A program made the position numbers and the translations under genes. From Planctomycetes bacterium ADurb.Bin069 (lineage in GTDB: Bacteria > Planctomycetota > UBA8108 > UBA8890 > UBA8898), in contig MWEK01000004.1 in assembly GCA_002070955.1 (NCBI GenBank), forward strand, positions 124,001 through 188,000: a stretch of 64,000 nt of DNA, written 5' to 3'. Positions 49,704 through 57,738 of the stretch are shown piece after piece. How positions within the stretch are numbered: the stretch's first letter is position 1; every line of letters begins with the position of its first letter. A model generated the notes under the pieces. That model made no database searches. It worked only from the letters and a program-made list of their open reading frames with translations, and had not been told where the DNA came from.

Positions 49704-51428
49704 TCACGGCCATTTTCCGACGTCGGTGCCACAGGTCGAATGGGCCTCAAGCCACGTCACGCCTTCATCGGTTACACGGTCGCAGCCAAGGAGGAATACG
49801 GACTGTAATCTCGGAAGCGCCACGAGCGCCCTCAATCCCCGATCGGTGATCTGACCACAACTGCCGAAGCCGAACCAGAGAACTCTGAGTTGCAACATTC
49901 TCGCCATGACTTTTAATCCGGCATCCGTGATGCACGCCCCCCCTCGGATGTGCAGCTGCTCCAGACGTGGCAATACTGTCAGGTGTTCAAGACCCTCCGG
50001 TGTTACTTTCTCGCAGTCCGGCAGTTCCAGGTACTCCAGATTCTTAAGATGCTTGAGATGAAAGAAGCCTTTGTCCGTCACTTCGCTGCAATCAGCCTGA
50101 AGCTGGACGAACCGTAGATTCGAGAGGCCACCGAGACACTCCAGGACGCTGTCGTCGATAACGGACGCGCCAAGTTCAAGCCTTTCCAGCTCTGAGAACT
50201 TGCAGAGGACCGCCAAGCCCGCACTCGTCAACGTATTACAGGAACGCAGGTTGATACTCTGAAGACGGCAGAGTTCACCAAGTGAAAGCAAACCCGCATC
50301 GGTGATCGACTTGCATTCCGCAAGGTTGAGAGTCCGCAATTCCGAGAGCGTTGCCACCTTTCGCAAGACTCCATCCGTGACGCACTGCAGGCCAGTTAAA
50401 TCGAGCACCTCCAACCGACGAAGGCTGTCAAGACACGTTAGGCCGCCTTCGCGGAGGGCGGTACAACCCGAAACATCCAAGACCTTCAACTGAGAGAGTG
50501 TCGCTATGTGCTGCAGAGCTGCATCGTCCAGCGTTTTACAGTGTGCCAGTCGCAGTTCTCGCAGCTCCGTAAGATTCGCCAGCGCCTGCATGCCTTCGCT
50601 GTTTAGCCCGCTGCACCATGATACATCGACGCTCCGAAGACTATCCATCCGCCGGAAAGCACGAAAACCGACACCCGTGATCTTTGCATCTGATAGCGTA
50701 ATGCGTTCGAGCACCGAGTTCCTTGACAGCCTCTTCAGGCCGGCATCCGTGATGCGACTTGCCGAGCAGATCCAAACTTCCCTCAACGCAGGCAGTCTGG
50801 CTATGTATTCCATCCCAAGATCGGTAATTACGCGTCCTCCCGAAAATTCGAGGGACACGAGATTCGAAAGCCTCGCCAACTCCGCAAGGCCAACGTCCGT
50901 AAACGCCACGTTCCCCTCCAGGACGAGCTTCCGAAGTCCCGATACGCCCGCTATCTGCTTCAATTGCATATCGTCAACCCCAGAAACCGCAAGGATGCGA
51001 AGACCTCGCAAGGAAGGCAACAGCGCAAGCAATTGCTCCGTCGCAGAGGGGAGTTCAAGCACAGCCAGAGCGCTCTCACTCTGCACGAGTCCATGGATAA
51101 GAGCAGCCACTTCCTCGCAATCCAGAGAGCCCGGCACACGTAATCCGGGAACCGATCTGCTGTTGAGCTCCGTTATCAGCGCATTGAGATCCACGGGCGC
51201 ACGCGGCATAAGACCCCATTCTGCTCCGCCCCGTATCCGAATCGGATTGTCACGGGGCGTCTCGCCAATGCCGGATATACAAGTGCGGCCGGAGTCGTCA
51301 CGGGTCAACTGCCAGACGTGGGCGCGCAAGAACGAGGAGAAATCGACATCCTCCGCCGTCTGCCCTCCTTGAATATTCCCCAGAGCACAGGCGAGAATGA
51401 TGGCAAAGCGCACACGAAAGCGCGTCAT
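49704..51428 (-). CDS. exported leucine-rich-repeat protein (cysteine-containing LRR type)
   Basis: The ATG at 51428 opens a signal peptide (MTRFRVRFAIILACALGNIQG); the frame extends further upstream, but only this start gives one. No strong ribosome site is visible, so the start is uncertain. 574 residues. Residues ~120-570 are about 18 repeats of ~25 residues of the form LRxLxLxxCxxITDxGLxxLxxL (for example LRTLNLAECKSITDAGLLSLGEL), the LRR-CC/AMN1-like type found in eukaryotic F-box proteins and planctomycetes. No F-box or catalytic domain is visible. It is probably a protein-binding solenoid. Composition is clearly lower in GC than the housekeeping flanks, and it lies next to the PD40 gene. 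Confidence 0.8.
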   Translation of the reverse strand: MTRFRVRFAIILACALGNIQGGQTAEDVDFSSFLRAHVWQLTRDDSGRTCISGIGETPRDNPIRIRGGAEWGLMPRAPVDLNALITELNSRSVPGLRVPGSLDCEEVAALIHGLVQSESALAVLELPSATEQLLALLPSLRGLRILAVSGVDDMQLKQIAGVSGLRKLVLEGNVAFTDVGLAELARLSNLVSLEFSGGRVITDLGMEYIARLPALREVWICSASRITDAGLKRLSRNSVLERITLSDAKITGVGFRAFRRMDSLRSVDVSWCSGLNSEGMQALANLTELRELRLAHCKTLDDAALQHIATLSQLKVLDVSGCTALREGGLTCLDSLRRLEVLDLTGLQCVTDGVLRKVATLSELRTLNLAECKSITDAGLLSLGELCRLQSINLRSCNTLTSAGLAVLCKFSELERLELGASVIDDSVLECLGGLSNLRFVQLQADCSEVTDKGFFHLKHLKNLEYLELPDCEKVTPEGLEHLTVLPRLEQLHIRGGACITDAGLKVMARMLQLRVLWFGFGSCGQITDRGLRALVALPRLQSVFLLGCDRVTDEGVTWLEAHSTCGTDVGKWP

Positions 51429-51660
51429 TTCGCGTTGTGCGCCTCGATAGAAACACGCAAGCATCAGATGAGTGCCGCGGGCGCTGTCGCGAGTGGTTAT
51501 CATGGGACTGCGCAACGCGGTTATCCGAGTCCGACAGAAGGCCATTCTGAACCTCCGTAGCAGACAGTCGCATACACTGACAAACCATGGGCGGCACGGT
51601 GCCATGCTGAACTGCGTCTAGTTGTAAGCTTTCCGCGCATTTGCAATCTCGCGGTCAGGT

Positions 51661-52440
51661 CTACGGCCTGCCGAAAGATGTCCCACTGTGCTTAGTGACC
51701 ATCCCTGCCCTGTATGTGCACGCCAATCTCGAACCATGTGCAGGAACTTCCCAACGGCACATGGCGTGCAATTCGAGGCTTGATTCGCCCCTAGGCGCCC
51801 GAACCCATTGCGCGCATACTGCAGAAGCGGCGGCGCCCTTCCGGACCTTCGCCAGCCGGTTGCACGCACCGTAAACCATCGCAAACTGGTCACCCATGGG
51901 CTGCGCGTTGTCCGCCGCCGTCTCCCTCAGGTTACCCTCGATATCGTACGAGTCGGCGCGGTTCACCTCCAGCTTCACGTCGACGAAGCTGCTCGGCACG
52001 CGAACCTGGTGGCGGCTGATTTCATTCTGCGCGTTGTGCTCCCGCACGTCAAGGTTCGTGTAATACATGGAGTCCTTGACCTGCCGCCAGTTCCCCGCTG
52101 CCGTCAGGTTCCAGCGCAAGTCGTACCTCAGTCTTCCGAATGGAACTTGACCAGCCTCCCCGCGTCGTCGTACCCGAAGGTCTCGCTTCGAAACACCGTA
52201 CCGGCGTCCGTGCGCGCTGTCGGGCTGTGCAGCCGGTTGTCCCGTACGTGTGTAGTCGAGCATCGTGGCCGCGCGGCGTTTCGCCCGCAGGCGCTTCCCT
52301 CGCCCGAACCGGTCGAACCCGAGCGCCTCCGGCGATTCGCCGTCCAGGAACTCCAGGTCCGCACAGGACGGCCCCAAGCCGTACCTGGCTTTCACGGCGC
52401 TGCCCGCGCTCAGGTACGTGTAGAGCACCCGGCCCGCATG
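51661..52440 (-). pseudogene. RHS/YD-repeat protein remnant, frameshifted
   Basis: On the minus strand three blocks in two frames read as consecutive RHS core: YTYLSAGSAVKARYGLG and LGFDRFGRGKRL (first frame); RDNRLHSPTA then FGYDDAGRLVKF (second frame, after a shift near 52250); YDLRWNLTAAGNWRQV, REHNAQNEISRHQV, YDIEGNLRET and YGACNRLAKVR (first frame again, after a shift near 52140). Intact RHS proteins show YDxxGNLT, FDRFGR and YDAWNRLVKV in this order. The N-terminal shell-forming part and any C-terminal toxin are missing, and the remnant abuts the BSP gene. At least two frameshifts make a functional product unlikely. Confidence 0.75.
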
Positions 52441-52461
52441 CCGCGGGTCCTTGCCGGCCGC

Positions 52462-53853
52462 TCAGGGGCGCTCCCTCGCGTCCCCTTCCGGCGCCGAGGG
52501 GGCCTTGGCAAGACTTTCCTTCCAAGCCGCGCCTAGCTCCTCGAGGGTGCGGCCGGTGTATTCCTTCCACAGATCCTCGCGGTAGCGGCCCTCGCGCAGG
52601 GCGGCGTTCAAGTTCTTAACGATGTCCGGGGCATGCTTCCGCGCGACCCAGTCGAGGAAGTTGGCGCTGACGCGGTAACTGGCATCGTAGCGCGCCTGGG
52701 CCGCGCGCCTTGGGTCGATCTCGGCCCCGCGCGCCTCGGGCTCGTACTTGAACCAGCGGATGTAATCCGCGATGCCCTCCACCAGCCACCCGGGCGGACG
52801 AGCGCCGCCGCGCGCGCGGCCGTACTGCTGCACGACGTGCACAAGTTCGTGCACGACGGACCCCTTGGCCTCGCCCCTCAAGTTGCTCCGATACCAGCGC
52901 GCCGCGCAGTTGACGCGCGCGCCGGCGGTGGCGGCTACGCCGCGCATGGTGCTCGAGAAGGTGATGGTGACCGCCGCGGGAGCCTTGAAATCCTTGCTGG
53001 ACAGCATGTCCGCGATCTTCGGATACCACTCCTTGACGACGGGCGCCAGTTCCTTCTGCACCCATTCCGACAGATCGGGCGCGTCGGTGGTGTCGATGGT
53101 GATGCGGAAAGCGCCATCGGCGGCCGCGATGATTTCGCGGCGCGGCGCCGGCGGCGGGATCGGAACGGCTGCCTTGGAAGCCGCGTCCAGGACATCGATC
53201 TCGCTGTAGAAAGTGTTGCCGAAGGGGTCCGCCGCCTCCGTCCGGGAGATGGCGAACAGAAGATACCGATAGGCGCCCAGGACGCCGTCGTCGCCGGCGA
53301 GGCTGACGCCGTGCTGGCCCCCGCCGCCCTTGGACCGGGTGTCCACCGCCGCGATCAGCTTCCAACCGCAGCTCAGGGGGTCGATCGACCGCTCGGGGCG
53401 CGGATTGAAGCCCGGCGCCTCCCCGGCGCTTCCGTACAGCGTGTACACCTGCGGCCCCCGGGCGCCGGGGTGCCAGGAATAAGTGTTGACCTGCGCAATG
53501 TCGAGCTTGGAGCCCAGATCCACCAGCAACCGGCCGCCGTCGGTGCCGGCGGCGAAGAAGAAGTTCGCGGACGGTTCGTCCTCCCCGGAGGGCAGTCTGC
53601 CGTCGTGAAGCGCGTCCAGCTCGCCGCCGTTGGCATCCCGCCGGCCGTCCAGGACGGTGAACTTCGCGCCCGTTGCCGCGTCGCCCTGCGCCGGCCGCGG
53701 CACGTCCTTGAAGTCGAAGGCGGCCGTCGCCTTCTCGTTGGGCACCCATTCGGCGGCGATCTTGACGCCGGCGCCCAGGAAGCCCGCCGGCGCGGCCAGC
53801 GCCGCCAAGGCGGCCAAGACAGCCATGTGTCCCCGTCGCATCGTCCTCTTCAT
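52462..53853 (-). CDS. exported basic secretory protein (BSP) family metalloprotease with discoidin-like N-terminal half
   Basis: The ATG at 53853 has GCGAGG upstream; 463 residues with a signal peptide (HMAVLAALAALAAPAGFLGAG). Residues ~30-215 form a beta-rich, possibly carbohydrate-binding module (LLVDLGSKLDIAQVNTYSWHPGARGPQVYTLYG, YRYLLFAISRTEAADPFGNTFYSEIDVL). Residues ~230-450 match the plant-type BSP domain: PDLSEWVQKELAPVVKEWYPKIADML, VTITFSSTMRGVAAT, the zinc site HELVHVVQQYGR near residue 335, and PPGWLVEGIADYIRWFKYEP. The HExxH and the downstream GIADY support zinc peptidase activity. Target proteins are unknown. Confidence 0.86.
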   Translation of the reverse strand: MKRTMRRGHMAVLAALAALAAPAGFLGAGVKIAAEWVPNEKATAAFDFKDVPRPAQGDAATGAKFTVLDGRRDANGGELDALHDGRLPSGEDEPSANFFFAAGTDGGRLLVDLGSKLDIAQVNTYSWHPGARGPQVYTLYGSAGEAPGFNPRPERSIDPLSCGWKLIAAVDTRSKGGGGQHGVSLAGDDGVLGAYRYLLFAISRTEAADPFGNTFYSEIDVLDAASKAAVPIPPPAPRREIIAAADGAFRITIDTTDAPDLSEWVQKELAPVVKEWYPKIADMLSSKDFKAPAAVTITFSSTMRGVAATAGARVNCAARWYRSNLRGEAKGSVVHELVHVVQQYGRARGGARPPGWLVEGIADYIRWFKYEPEARGAEIDPRRAAQARYDASYRVSANFLDWVARKHAPDIVKNLNAALREGRYREDLWKEYTGRTLEELGAAWKESLAKAPSAPEGDARERP

Positions 53854-53889
53854 CGGCACCTCGCCCTGTCGCACCGCGCGCGCATCCGC

Positions 53890-53918
53890 ATTGTCTCAGG
53901 CGGCGGGAGCCGCATCAA
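53890..53918 (-). promoter_or_regulatory. promoter of the BSP gene
   Basis: Minus strand: TTGATG (53918-53913), 17 bp, GACAAT (53895-53890), about 35 bases before the ATG. Confidence 0.45.
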
Positions 53919-53951
53919 GCGCGCCCTCGCGCGGCGCCGCTCCGCTTCTCA

Positions 53952-53980
53952 TTGACCGCGCTCTCCCGACCAGGTACGCT
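53952..53980 (+). promoter_or_regulatory. promoter of the clan-A glycosidase gene
   Basis: TTGACC (53952-53957), exactly 17 bp, TACGCT (53975-53980), back to back with the BSP promoter. Confidence 0.55.
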
Positions 53981-54044
53981 CCGCTCAGCGCCTCCGTCCG
54001 AATAGCAGGTGCTCGCGGGCGGCGGTTCGAGAGGAGGTTCCACC

Positions 54045-55139
54045 ATGACAAGGCGGGGCTCCCGGCGTTGGGTTCACGGCTTGGCGCTTCTTCTCCTGGG
54101 TTTTCCGGGCGGCGGGGTGTGCGCGGCAGGCATGGAGAGAGTCAAGCTCGCCCCCGGCAAGACCGGCTTCATTCTCCACCCTTCCGGCCATCGCTACATT
54201 GCCTGGGGCCACAACTACGCGTCGGCGGACCTCATGGAACGGCTGGCGAAGGATCTAGCCCGCGTCGAACGAGACTTCGCCGAGATGAAAGCCGCGGGCG
54301 CCACCGCCGTTCGGATTCATCCCGAGATGCCGCGCATCCTGACCGGTCCGGACAAGGCCGATGCGCAGGCCCTCGAACGCCTCAAGAAGCTCCTCGCGAT
54401 CGCCGAGAAGTCGGGGATCCATCTCATGATCACCGGACTGGCCTGCTACAAGATCAAGGATCGAATGGCGTGGTACGATTCCCTGGAAGAGCGCGACCGC
54501 TGGAACACGCAGGCCTTCTTCTGGGAGAGCATTGCCCGCGCCTGCGCCGGGAGCCCGGCCGTCTTTGCCTATGACCTGGTCAACGAACCGGCCGCAACCG
54601 GGGCGCCCGCGGACGGATGGTATATGGGCAGGATGGGCGATTTGGAGTTCTGCCAGCGCCTCAGCTTGAATCCCGGTTCCCGCAGCGGCGCAGAGATCTT
54701 CCGCCAATGGATCGAGCGCATGACCGCCGCCATCTGTGCCCACGACCGGGCGGCCCTGATCACGATGGGAATGCTTCCGTTTCCCGGCGCGTACAAGGAC
54801 GCCGCGGTACAGCTCGATTTCGTCTCGCCGCACCTGTATCCCAAGGCGGGGAAGATCGACGACGAGATCGAACTCCTCCGGCAGTTCGACTGGGGCCGGC
54901 CCATTGTCATCGGCGAAACCTTTCCCCTACACTGCGGGGCCGAGGACGAGCGCGAGTTTCTGCTCAAGAGCCGCGGCTTTGCCCAGGGCTGGCTGGGTCA
55001 CTGGCCGGACGAAGCGCCCGCGCAACTGGCCGGGCTGAAACAGGCCGGCAAGGCTACGATCCACGACGCGCTTTGGCTTTCCTGGGTGGAACTCTTCCAA
55101 GCCATCGGCGGGCAGATGACGGCGAGCCAAAAGGGCTAG
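54045..55139 (+). CDS. secreted clan-A glycoside hydrolase (GH5/cellulase-like)
   Basis: The ATG at 54045 follows GGAGG; 364 residues with an Arg-rich signal peptide. The (beta/alpha)8 pattern includes YIAWGHNYASAD, GATAVRIHPEMPRIL, LMITGLACYKIKDRMAWYDSL, the acid/base E181 in FAYDLVNEPA and the nucleophile E291 in PIVIGETFPLHCG at the end of strand 7. This is the layout of GH5-type endo-glycanases and mannosidases. The length is short and no carbohydrate-binding module is attached. Substrate is unknown. Confidence 0.85.
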   Translation: MTRRGSRRWVHGLALLLLGFPGGGVCAAGMERVKLAPGKTGFILHPSGHRYIAWGHNYASADLMERLAKDLARVERDFAEMKAAGATAVRIHPEMPRILTGPDKADAQALERLKKLLAIAEKSGIHLMITGLACYKIKDRMAWYDSLEERDRWNTQAFFWESIARACAGSPAVFAYDLVNEPAATGAPADGWYMGRMGDLEFCQRLSLNPGSRSGAEIFRQWIERMTAAICAHDRAALITMGMLPFPGAYKDAAVQLDFVSPHLYPKAGKIDDEIELLRQFDWGRPIVIGETFPLHCGAEDEREFLLKSRGFAQGWLGHWPDEAPAQLAGLKQAGKATIHDALWLSWVELFQAIGGQMTASQKG

Positions 55140-55230
55140 ACCTGCCGTGGCGCGGGCCGGGGGCCGCGCCGCGCGTGTCCGCCGCGCCTCCGCCGTCGAG
55201 GGCGGCATTATGCGCGTCCGCGCGCCGCCG

Positions 55231-57303
55231 CTATTTCAGGACGGCCAGGAGGTTGCTGTAGTCGTCGGTGAAGACGATGGGCGGCTTTCCCGCCAGCGCG
55301 ATCGGGCGGCCCGCGCGGGCCAGGCGGGGGCGCAGGAGCATGTCGCCGCGCGGCGCGGCGAGAATCCAGCGCGCCTCCAGCAGCGCCCGCGCCTCGTCGG
55401 CCGGCGTCACGATTTCCCAGGTGTGCAGCGCGGTTTCCCGCGCAATGCCGGCGATGACCGGCCCGAGGTCGAGGTGCCGCGTCGTCAGGTGGAGGGCTAG
55501 GACGCCGCCGGGCGCCAGGTGCCGCAGGTACACCTTGAACGCCTCGACCGTCAGGAGGTGCATGGGAATTGCATCGCTAGCGAAGGCGTCGAGGATGAGG
55601 ACATCGTAGCCCTGCGCCGCCTCGCGTTCCAGCGCAAGGCGCGCGTCGCCCTCCACCAGCTCGATCGCGGCGGGCGAGTCGGCGAGGAAGGTGAAGTCCC
55701 TGCGCGCCGCCTCGATCACGAGCGGGCTGATCTCATAGAAGCGGAAGGTGTCGCCCTTGCGCCCGTACGCCGCGATCACCCCCGCGCCGAGGCCGATTGC
55801 GCCCACGCGGTGCGGCGCGCCGTCCCCGAGTTCTGCGAACAGGAGTCCCACGCCGCTCTCGTGCCCGAAGTAGGCCGTCGGCGTGTCGCGGCGTTCCGGA
55901 TCCAGGTACTGTTGGCCGTGGCGCGTGCCGCCGTGCGTCAGGTAGCGCATCATGCCGGCGCCCGTCGGCGCCGGGAGATCCTGGATGCGCAGGATGCCGA
56001 AGAAGTCGCGCCGCTCCGACAGGCCCGGTTGCGCCCGCGCGGCCACGCGCAGGCCCAGCATGAGGGCGATGAGGGCGACGGTCGCGACCAGAACGGGCAG
56101 CGCCGAGCTCAACGCCCGGCGTTCGGCGCGGTTCCGGAACAGGAACGCGGCCGCGAGCGCGCCGCAGGCCAACAGGCCGGCATACATCTCATCGAAGCCC
56201 GTGAAGAGCAGCGGCGCCGCCAGAGCGACGAAGGCCCCGCCGAGGGCGCCGCCCAGGGCGATCGTTAGATAGTACGAGGTGAGGTGCGCGCTTGCCGGGC
56301 GCCGCGCCGCGAGCTCGCCGTGACAGAACATGCAGGTCACGAAGAGCCCCAGCGACAGAATTGGCACGCCGTAATAGGTGCCGATGCGCGCCGAGAGGGC
56401 GGTTGCCTGCGCGAGGACGAGTAGAACCGGGATCAGCACGGGGATGCACCACGCGCGGGAGTACCAGCGCGCGCTCGCGAAGCACAAGACGAAGGAGAGC
56501 AGGTAGAGCGCCAACGGCAGCACCCAGAGAAGCGGCACCACGGCGACCTCCTGGCACATCTGGTTCGTCACCGCGAGGAGCAGCGTCGAGGCCGTCGCCG
56601 CAAGGACGATCCACAAGAGCTTCTGTCCCAGCGCCGGCGCCGGGGCGTCGCGGTCCGCCGCATCGACGGCGGGGGCGGCCGGATTGGCGCGCCATGCGCC
56701 GCGAGGCGCGAGCACGCACAAGACGGCGAACACGACGAAAGCCGCCGACCAAGCCCGGTCCTGGGCGCCCGTGGTCAACCACGGCTCGATGGCGCAGGGG
56801 TAGCTCACGAGGCCGAGCAGCGAGCCGGCGTTCGAAAACGCGTAAAGCCGGTACGGCGACACGCCGGGGTTCGCGACGGCGAACCAGTGCTGGATAAGGG
56901 GGCCGCTGGCCGCGAGGGCGAAGTACGGCAGCCCCACGGACCAGGCCAGCAGGGTGATGACGGCGAGGACCGGCGGCTGCGAACCGTCGGGGCGGCCGCC
57001 CGCGCCGGGCAGGATCGGCAGCGTCGCCAGCGCGAGGGCGAGCAGCGCCAGATGCGCGACGGCCTGGGCGCGCGGCCGCAGCGCGCGCGCCGAAGCGTGC
57101 GCGCCGGCGTAGCCGGCGAGGAGCAGCGTCTGGAAGAAGAGCATGCACGTCGTCCACACTGCCGGGGCGCCGCCGAACCACGGCAGAATGGCCTTGGCGA
57201 TGATGAGCTGCACCTGAAAGAGCAGGAACGCCCCCAGAAAGATCGCGGCGGCCGGGACGATCATGGCGCGCGCGGCGGGCTCGCGAGAATCGTGCGCGCT
57301 CAT
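55231..57303 (-). CDS. membrane-anchored spermidine-synthase-like protein (fused MFS/spermidine synthase)
   Basis: From the ATG at 57303, 690 residues; the frame continues far upstream but that part is a shadow of the DUF4091 gene. The first ~450 residues carry about 11-12 membrane helices (FLGAFLLFQVQLIIAKAILPWFGGAPAVWTTCMLFFQTLLLAGY). The cytoplasmic C-terminal ~230 residues are a Rossmann methyltransferase-fold spermidine synthase-like domain: VGAIGLGAGVIAAYG, FYEISPLVIEAARRDF, VEGDARLALE, YDVLILDAFASDAIPMHLLTVEAF. Proteins of this fused family are widespread, and their polyamine product is mostly unproven. No ribosome site is seen; translation may be coupled to the small frame at 57300-57404. 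Confidence 0.85.
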   Translation of the reverse strand: MSAHDSREPAARAMIVPAAAIFLGAFLLFQVQLIIAKAILPWFGGAPAVWTTCMLFFQTLLLAGYAGAHASARALRPRAQAVAHLALLALALATLPILPGAGGRPDGSQPPVLAVITLLAWSVGLPYFALAASGPLIQHWFAVANPGVSPYRLYAFSNAGSLLGLVSYPCAIEPWLTTGAQDRAWSAAFVVFAVLCVLAPRGAWRANPAAPAVDAADRDAPAPALGQKLLWIVLAATASTLLLAVTNQMCQEVAVVPLLWVLPLALYLLSFVLCFASARWYSRAWCIPVLIPVLLVLAQATALSARIGTYYGVPILSLGLFVTCMFCHGELAARRPASAHLTSYYLTIALGGALGGAFVALAAPLLFTGFDEMYAGLLACGALAAAFLFRNRAERRALSSALPVLVATVALIALMLGLRVAARAQPGLSERRDFFGILRIQDLPAPTGAGMMRYLTHGGTRHGQQYLDPERRDTPTAYFGHESGVGLLFAELGDGAPHRVGAIGLGAGVIAAYGRKGDTFRFYEISPLVIEAARRDFTFLADSPAAIELVEGDARLALEREAAQGYDVLILDAFASDAIPMHLLTVEAFKVYLRHLAPGGVLALHLTTRHLDLGPVIAGIARETALHTWEIVTPADEARALLEARWILAAPRGDMLLRPRLARAGRPIALAGKPPIVFTDDYSNLLAVLK

Positions 57304-57404
57304 TGCGCCGGCCAGTCGTGCGCGCGGGAGCCGCGCGACGCCGCGGTTGGTGTGGAGTATCGCGCCGCCGTCGCGAGCAGCGCGAGAATCCTTCGGTTTC
57401 GCAT
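57300..57404 (-). CDS. possible small leader ORF upstream of the spermidine-synthase-like gene
   Basis: 34 codons (MRNRRILALLATAARYS...) whose TGA stop overlaps the next ATG as ATGA. AAGGGGA lies 9 bases before its ATG. Overlap plus the lack of a ribosome site for the big gene suggests translational coupling. No similarity is recognised, so it could be chance. Confidence 0.3.
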   Translation of the reverse strand: MRNRRILALLATAARYSTPTAASRGSRAHDWPAQ

Positions 57405-57738
57405 CGGGACGGTCCCCTTGCCGCGGGCGATCGGCGGGCCGCGCAACGCCGCGACGCCCGCCGGCCGCGTTCCCGCCTCGCCTGTCCGCCGGCAATCGTA
57501 GCTCTTGGGGGCCTGTTGCGGCAACGCCTCTCGCGGAGGCGAACGCATCGAGCGGCCTGGCGCGGGGCGGCAGAGAGGGGCTCGAGCGGTCGGCGAGCTG
57601 CCGAGCCGGGCTTGGCGCCCGCCGTGTTGAGAAGCTTCTTAAGCGCCGCGGCCAGGTTTTTTCCCGGTCGGAAAGCCGTTCACCCGGGCGCGACGCCTTT
57701 GATTGACCCCGTGCCGGCCGCGATGTACAGTCGCCGGT
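57405..57738. other. 334-bp intergenic region
   Basis: Very GC-rich sequence between divergent genes. It holds the DUF4091 promoter at its right end. I see no other gene, tRNA or repeat array. Confidence 0.5.
57703..57731 (+). promoter_or_regulatory. promoter of the DUF4091 gene, likely leaderless
   Basis: TTGACC (57703-57708), exactly 17 bp, TACAGT (57726-57731). The expected start of transcription, about 57738-57739, falls on the GTG start codon, and no ribosome site precedes it. Confidence 0.55.

Noticed and set aside
49509..49808. 99-codon plus-strand frame beside the PD40 gene
   Set aside because: It overlaps the end of the LRR gene on the other strand, has no ribosome site and shows no recognisable domain.
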